A stretch of 64,000 nucleotides of DNA from Pseudomonadota bacterium (lineage in GTDB: Bacteria > Verrucomicrobiota > Verrucomicrobiia > Limisphaerales > SXTU01). The notes beneath the pieces were generated by a model, which did no database searches, was not told where the DNA came from, and saw only the letters and a program-made list of their open reading frames with translations. Positions 61,544-64,000 of the stretch are shown piece after piece. Numbering within the stretch: the first letter of the stretch is position 1; each line of letters opens with the position of its first letter. A program made the translations under genes and the position numbers. The DNA lies in contig RFSE01000005.1 in assembly GCA_009924135.1 (NCBI GenBank), positions 1-64,000 of the forward strand, written 5' to 3'.

Positions 61544-63187
61544 ATGAAACACCTTTTCGCGCTCCTCGCCTGGTTGTTGTTCCCGCTCGTCGCACATGCT
61601 GCCACGCCGTCAGCGAAACCGGTCAAAGTCTTCCTCTTCGCGGGGCAATCGAACATGGTGGGCTCGGATGCACGGCCGGAGCGGATTGATGAGTTTCCGC
61701 TGTTCAAGGGTGTCGGGGCACCCCAGCCCGAGGTCCTCTACACCTATCTCGGGAGCAAGGCCGACAGCGGGTTCAAGGGCTGGGAACCCTTGCGTCCGCT
61801 CCAGTCCTTTGGCGCGGAGCTGACCTTTGCCCGCCGTCTGCGCGCCCAGGACGACGCTCCGCTGGCGATCATCAAATCGGCAATCGGCGGCACCACGGTC
61901 GCGTTCGACTGGAATCCCGATGCCCCGGAGCCGGGCCAGAAGCTTTACCCCCGAACCCTCGCCCTGGTCCAAGGTGCGCTGCGCGACTTGGAACAACGCG
62001 GCATCCGTTATCAGCTCGAGGCGGTCATCTGGCATCAGGGGGAAAACGACATGCTCGACCGCAAGCTCAACACCAATTACGCCGCCGGCTTCACCAAACT
62101 TATCGCGCGGCTGCGGACGGATCTCAAAGCCCCGCAACTCAAATGGTTCATCGGCGAGGTCAGTGAAAAGGGCATCTGGGGCATGGACAACCGGCATAAC
62201 CTCGCGATCCTGCGCGAGCAGCAGGACCAGGTGCTGGCGGCGGACCCGCTGCTGCGCTGGGTGCCGACGTCGCACCTGGCCTTCGAGGTCATGAACCATG
62301 GCCAGCCGCACTATCACTTCGGCACGCAAGGCCAGCTCCAGATGGGCGAGGCCTTCGCCGCCGCGTATCTCAAGGAAATCGGCAAACCGTTGGCCCCGCC
62401 GGACCGTTCGTTCAAGGACCGCCTGCCCGTTGCGAAGGGGGCGCGCGTCCGCCTGTTCGTGCTCGCGGGCCAGCGCAACATGGAGGGCGAAGATGCGTTT
62501 GCCTCGCAGATTCCGCAAGCCGACGGGTTTGCCGCGCTCGCGCAAGCCCAGAAGGATGTCTTCTACCGCTACTCGCTCGGCGGCGGAGTCAAAACTTCCA
62601 CCGGCTGGGAACCGCTCGGCCCGGTGGATTACCTCGACAACTTTGGACCGGAACTCAGTTTCGGAGCGCGGTTGCGGAAGTCACTGGAGGCCCGGGACGG
62701 GATCGCCATCGTGAAGTTCACCCACAGCGGCGCGCAGTCGCCCGACTGGTCGCCCCGGGGTTCGCCGGAGGCCCGGCGCAACCTCTATCCCAAGTTCATC
62801 GCCTTCGTCCGCGACGCCAAGGCCGATCTGGTCCGGCAGGGTTACGATTGCACGGTGGAAGGGGTTTTCTGGCACACCGGCGAAAACGACACCTTCTTCG
62901 GCCCCTACCAGCGCAACTACGCCGCCGCGATGAAGGAGCTGATCGCCCAGACGCGGCTCGATCTCCAGCAGCCCGCCCTGCCGTGGTTCATCTCCGAGCA
63001 GCATCCCAAGGCGATCTGGCGCAACATGGAAGCGGTCAACACGGCCTTGAAGACGATGGCTCAAGCCGAGCCGAAGGTGTTCGTCATCCCGACGGCACAA
63101 CTACCCCACGAGCGACTGCACTTCGGCACGCGCGGGACGTTGTTGTTGGGAGAGGAACTGGCGCAGGCGTATTTGAAGTCGCGGTAG
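61544..63187 (+). CDS. Tandem SGNH (sialate O-acetylesterase-like) protein, second domain without Ser
   Basis: 547 aa from MKHLFALLAWLLFPLVAHAA (signal peptide). Two homologous domains in tandem. Domain 1 (about 28-285) has VFLFAGQSNMVGSD with the catalytic Ser, AIIKSAIGGTTVAFDWNP, VIWHQGENDMLDRKL and a C-terminal HYHFGTQGQLQMGEAFAAAY. Domain 2 (about 300-547) has the same order, with VRLFVLAGQRNMEGEDAF, GVFWHTGENDTFFGPYQR and RLHFGTRGTLLLGEELAQAY, but Ser is replaced by Arg. Domain 1 may be an acetylesterase on glycans; domain 2 is probably a binding or structural relic. Confidence 0.85.
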   Translation: MKHLFALLAWLLFPLVAHAATPSAKPVKVFLFAGQSNMVGSDARPERIDEFPLFKGVGAPQPEVLYTYLGSKADSGFKGWEPLRPLQSFGAELTFARRLRAQDDAPLAIIKSAIGGTTVAFDWNPDAPEPGQKLYPRTLALVQGALRDLEQRGIRYQLEAVIWHQGENDMLDRKLNTNYAAGFTKLIARLRTDLKAPQLKWFIGEVSEKGIWGMDNRHNLAILREQQDQVLAADPLLRWVPTSHLAFEVMNHGQPHYHFGTQGQLQMGEAFAAAYLKEIGKPLAPPDRSFKDRLPVAKGARVRLFVLAGQRNMEGEDAFASQIPQADGFAALAQAQKDVFYRYSLGGGVKTSTGWEPLGPVDYLDNFGPELSFGARLRKSLEARDGIAIVKFTHSGAQSPDWSPRGSPEARRNLYPKFIAFVRDAKADLVRQGYDCTVEGVFWHTGENDTFFGPYQRNYAAAMKELIAQTRLDLQQPALPWFISEQHPKAIWRNMEAVNTALKTMAQAEPKVFVIPTAQLPHERLHFGTRGTLLLGEELAQAYLKSR

Positions 63188-63246
63188 TAACTGTCAGGAC
63201 GCAAAACCGCGAAAACGTAAACATGGTGGAACTGGGATGCCGCGCT

Positions 63247-63287
63247 ACCGGAGCCCGCAGCCGGAGGGGCTGCGCTCCGGGCTCGGA
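63247..63287. repeat. Small palindromic repeat before the tRNA
   Basis: CCGGAGCCCGCAGCC and GGCTGCGCTCCGGGCTC form an imperfect hairpin 10 bp from the 3' end of the tRNA gene. It might aid processing or termination of the tRNA transcript; equally it may be another member of the fold-back class. Confidence 0.5.
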
Positions 63288-63296
63288 GAAGAAGAA

Positions 63297-63371
63297 TGGC
63301 GACCCTACGGGGATTCGAACCCCGGTTACTGCCGTGAAAGGGCGGTGTCCTAACCGCTGGACGATAGGGTC
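63297..63371 (-). tRNA. tRNA-Glu (anticodon TTC)
   Basis: 72-nt body plus encoded CCA. Acceptor GACCCTA/TAGGGTC with discriminator G, D-loop GTCCAGCGGTTAGGAC, anticodon loop CTTTCAC and T-arm CCGGGGTTCGAATCCCCG, though the outermost T-stem pairs overlap the variable region by one. The anticodon stem CCGCC/GGCAG has one C-A mismatch at the second pair. Confidence 0.97.
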
Positions 63372-63439
63372 GGCCTCGGACGGTGGTAATTAAGCCTGTG
63401 GACGCAGGGGCTTGTCACGCCAAAATTCCATTTGATCGC

Positions 63440-63811
63440 TCAAAGTGGATGTTGGGCGAAGGTGTACTCCGTCACCGGGCGGCCCCCGATGAGGTGTTCC
63501 TGCACGATCCGCTCGAGCACTGCCGGGGTGCAGGAGTGGTACCAGATGCCCTCGGGATACACGACGGCGATGGGGCCGCGCGTGCAGATTTGCAGGCAGT
63601 TGGCCTTGGTGCGATAGACGAGCGCCTGTGGGCCGACGAGGTTCAATTCCTTGAGGCGGCGCTTGAGAAATTCCCATGCCTCCAAGCTGGCCTCGCGCGG
63701 GCTGCACTTGGGTTTGGTGGGATCGGCGCAGAGGAAGATGTGACGGTGGAAATTGCCCACCCCCAGTTCGGCGGCGACCCGTTGCAGCTCGGTTTGCAGA
63801 ACGTCAGTCAT
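63440..63811 (-). CDS. Thioredoxin-like [2Fe-2S] ferredoxin
   Basis: 123 aa. Four-Cys pattern of the family: [20 protein letters not shown], then [20 protein letters not shown] (C-x3-C), and the closing [17 protein letters not shown] typical of the (2Fe-2S) ferredoxin domain. An additional Cys lies in YHSCTPA. Small cytoplasmic electron carrier; partner unknown. Its ATG overlaps the stop of the phosphatase gene by ATGA. Confidence 0.92.
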   Translation of the reverse strand: MTDVLQTELQRVAAELGVGNFHRHIFLCADPTKPKCSPREASLEAWEFLKRRLKELNLVGPQALVYRTKANCLQICTRGPIAVVYPEGIWYHSCTPAVLERIVQEHLIGGRPVTEYTFAQHPL

Positions 63812-63999
63812 GCTGGACGGTCCCGGCCCAATCCAAGGGACTTGGGGGTGATGAGAAATTTCAGCACGCCCCGGCGTTGGTCGGTGGTTTTGATGCAGGC
63901 CACGGCCCCTTTGGCCAGTTCGAGGGACACCGCGTTTTTGAGTTCCAACATTCGCCGCACATGGGCGCTCAGTGATGGCTCGTGGCCTACGAGCAGGAC
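63808..63999 (-). CDS. SixA-like histidine phosphatase (C-terminal part; 5' end outside window)
   Basis: The last 63 codons are visible. [20 protein letters not shown] carries the second catalytic His of the phosphoglycerate-mutase/SixA superfamily, followed by [18 protein letters not shown] and [12 protein letters not shown]. Stop overlaps the ferredoxin ATG, so the two are co-translated. SixA-type enzymes remove phosphate from histidine in phosphorelays or the PTS; the family assignment is good, the substrate open. Confidence 0.75.
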   Translation of the reverse strand, partial: VLLVGHEPSLSAHVRRMLELKNAVSLELAKGAVACIKTTDQRRGVLKFLITPKSLGLGRDRPA

Positions 64000-64000
64000 G

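Overview
The window reads as a chromosomal segment of a GC-rich Gram-negative bacterium, most likely a Verrucomicrobiota member of the Pedosphaera/Limisphaera type. This is inferred from gene content only: a fused LpxC-FabZ, lipid A and BamA/Skp genes (so an outer membrane), two H-X9-DG type prepilins, sulfatases, and several DUF1501, DUF1549/DUF1553 and DUF1592 surface-type proteins typical of the PVC group. No rRNA, prophage or CRISPR array is visible. Most tightly packed gene pairs overlap by ATGA.

Layout. 0-5.6 kb: a spermidine-synthase-like membrane protein (cut by the window edge) facing dnaE. 5.9-11.2 kb: a PQQ-type beta-propeller, an NHL beta-propeller and a redoxin/cytochrome c/copper monooxygenase fusion. 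11.2-16.6 kb: minus-strand operon of three sulfatases and an alpha/beta hydrolase. 16.7-20.9 kb: VF530-family protein, fmt, an ABC-2 permease pair without an ATPase, YqgE. 21.2-25.1 kb: a TMTC-like membrane TPR protein followed by wreckage (decayed IS1380-type transposase, frameshifted prepilin, a terminator and a 52-bp palindrome). 25.5-30.9 kb: DUF1549/1553, ADP-ribosylglycohydrolase and DUF1501 genes in one overlapping operon. 31-35.3 kb: rpsT, a second PQQ propeller, a TIM-barrel protein, a prepilin and a histidinol-phosphatase. 35.2-36.8 kb: small accessory genes flanked by a duplicated piece of the phosphatase 3' end, then a broken toxin-antitoxin pair. 37-39.1 kb: lpxC/fabZ-lpxA. 39.3-45.7 kb: DUF1592 protein, BatA-like vWA protein, a second broken toxin-antitoxin locus and a DUF58 protein. 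45.9-53.4 kb: bamA, skp and four genes for FkbM-type methyltransferases and a glycosyltransferase. 53.7-61.1 kb: operon DUF1549/1553 - PPC protein - DUF1501 - DUF1501. 61.5-64 kb: a duplicated SGNH esterase, tRNA-Glu, a [2Fe-2S] ferredoxin and the end of a SixA-like phosphatase.

The most unusual feature is a large, diverse population of short fold-back elements. Each consists of two inverted arms, and in many families each arm is itself a tandem run of 7-10 bp units. At least ten sequence-unrelated families are visible. Many lie between genes, but others lie inside coding regions without breaking the frame: in dnaE, in a DUF1549/1553 gene (two or three), at the start of an ABC permease, in the signal region of a PPC protein, in a BatA-like protein and in the spermidine-synthase-like protein. 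One supplies the stop codon of lpxA. Two families occur twice inside genes, each time in the same orientation and reading frame, so they add recognisable peptides. This is the best candidate for an undescribed system in the window.

Genes likely to work together are the lipid A and outer membrane assembly set (lpxC/fabZ, lpxA, bamA, skp), the surface-sugar modification set after skp, the sulfatase operon for sulfated polysaccharide breakdown, and the three DUF1501/1549/1592 loci, whose biochemical role is still unclear in the family as a whole.
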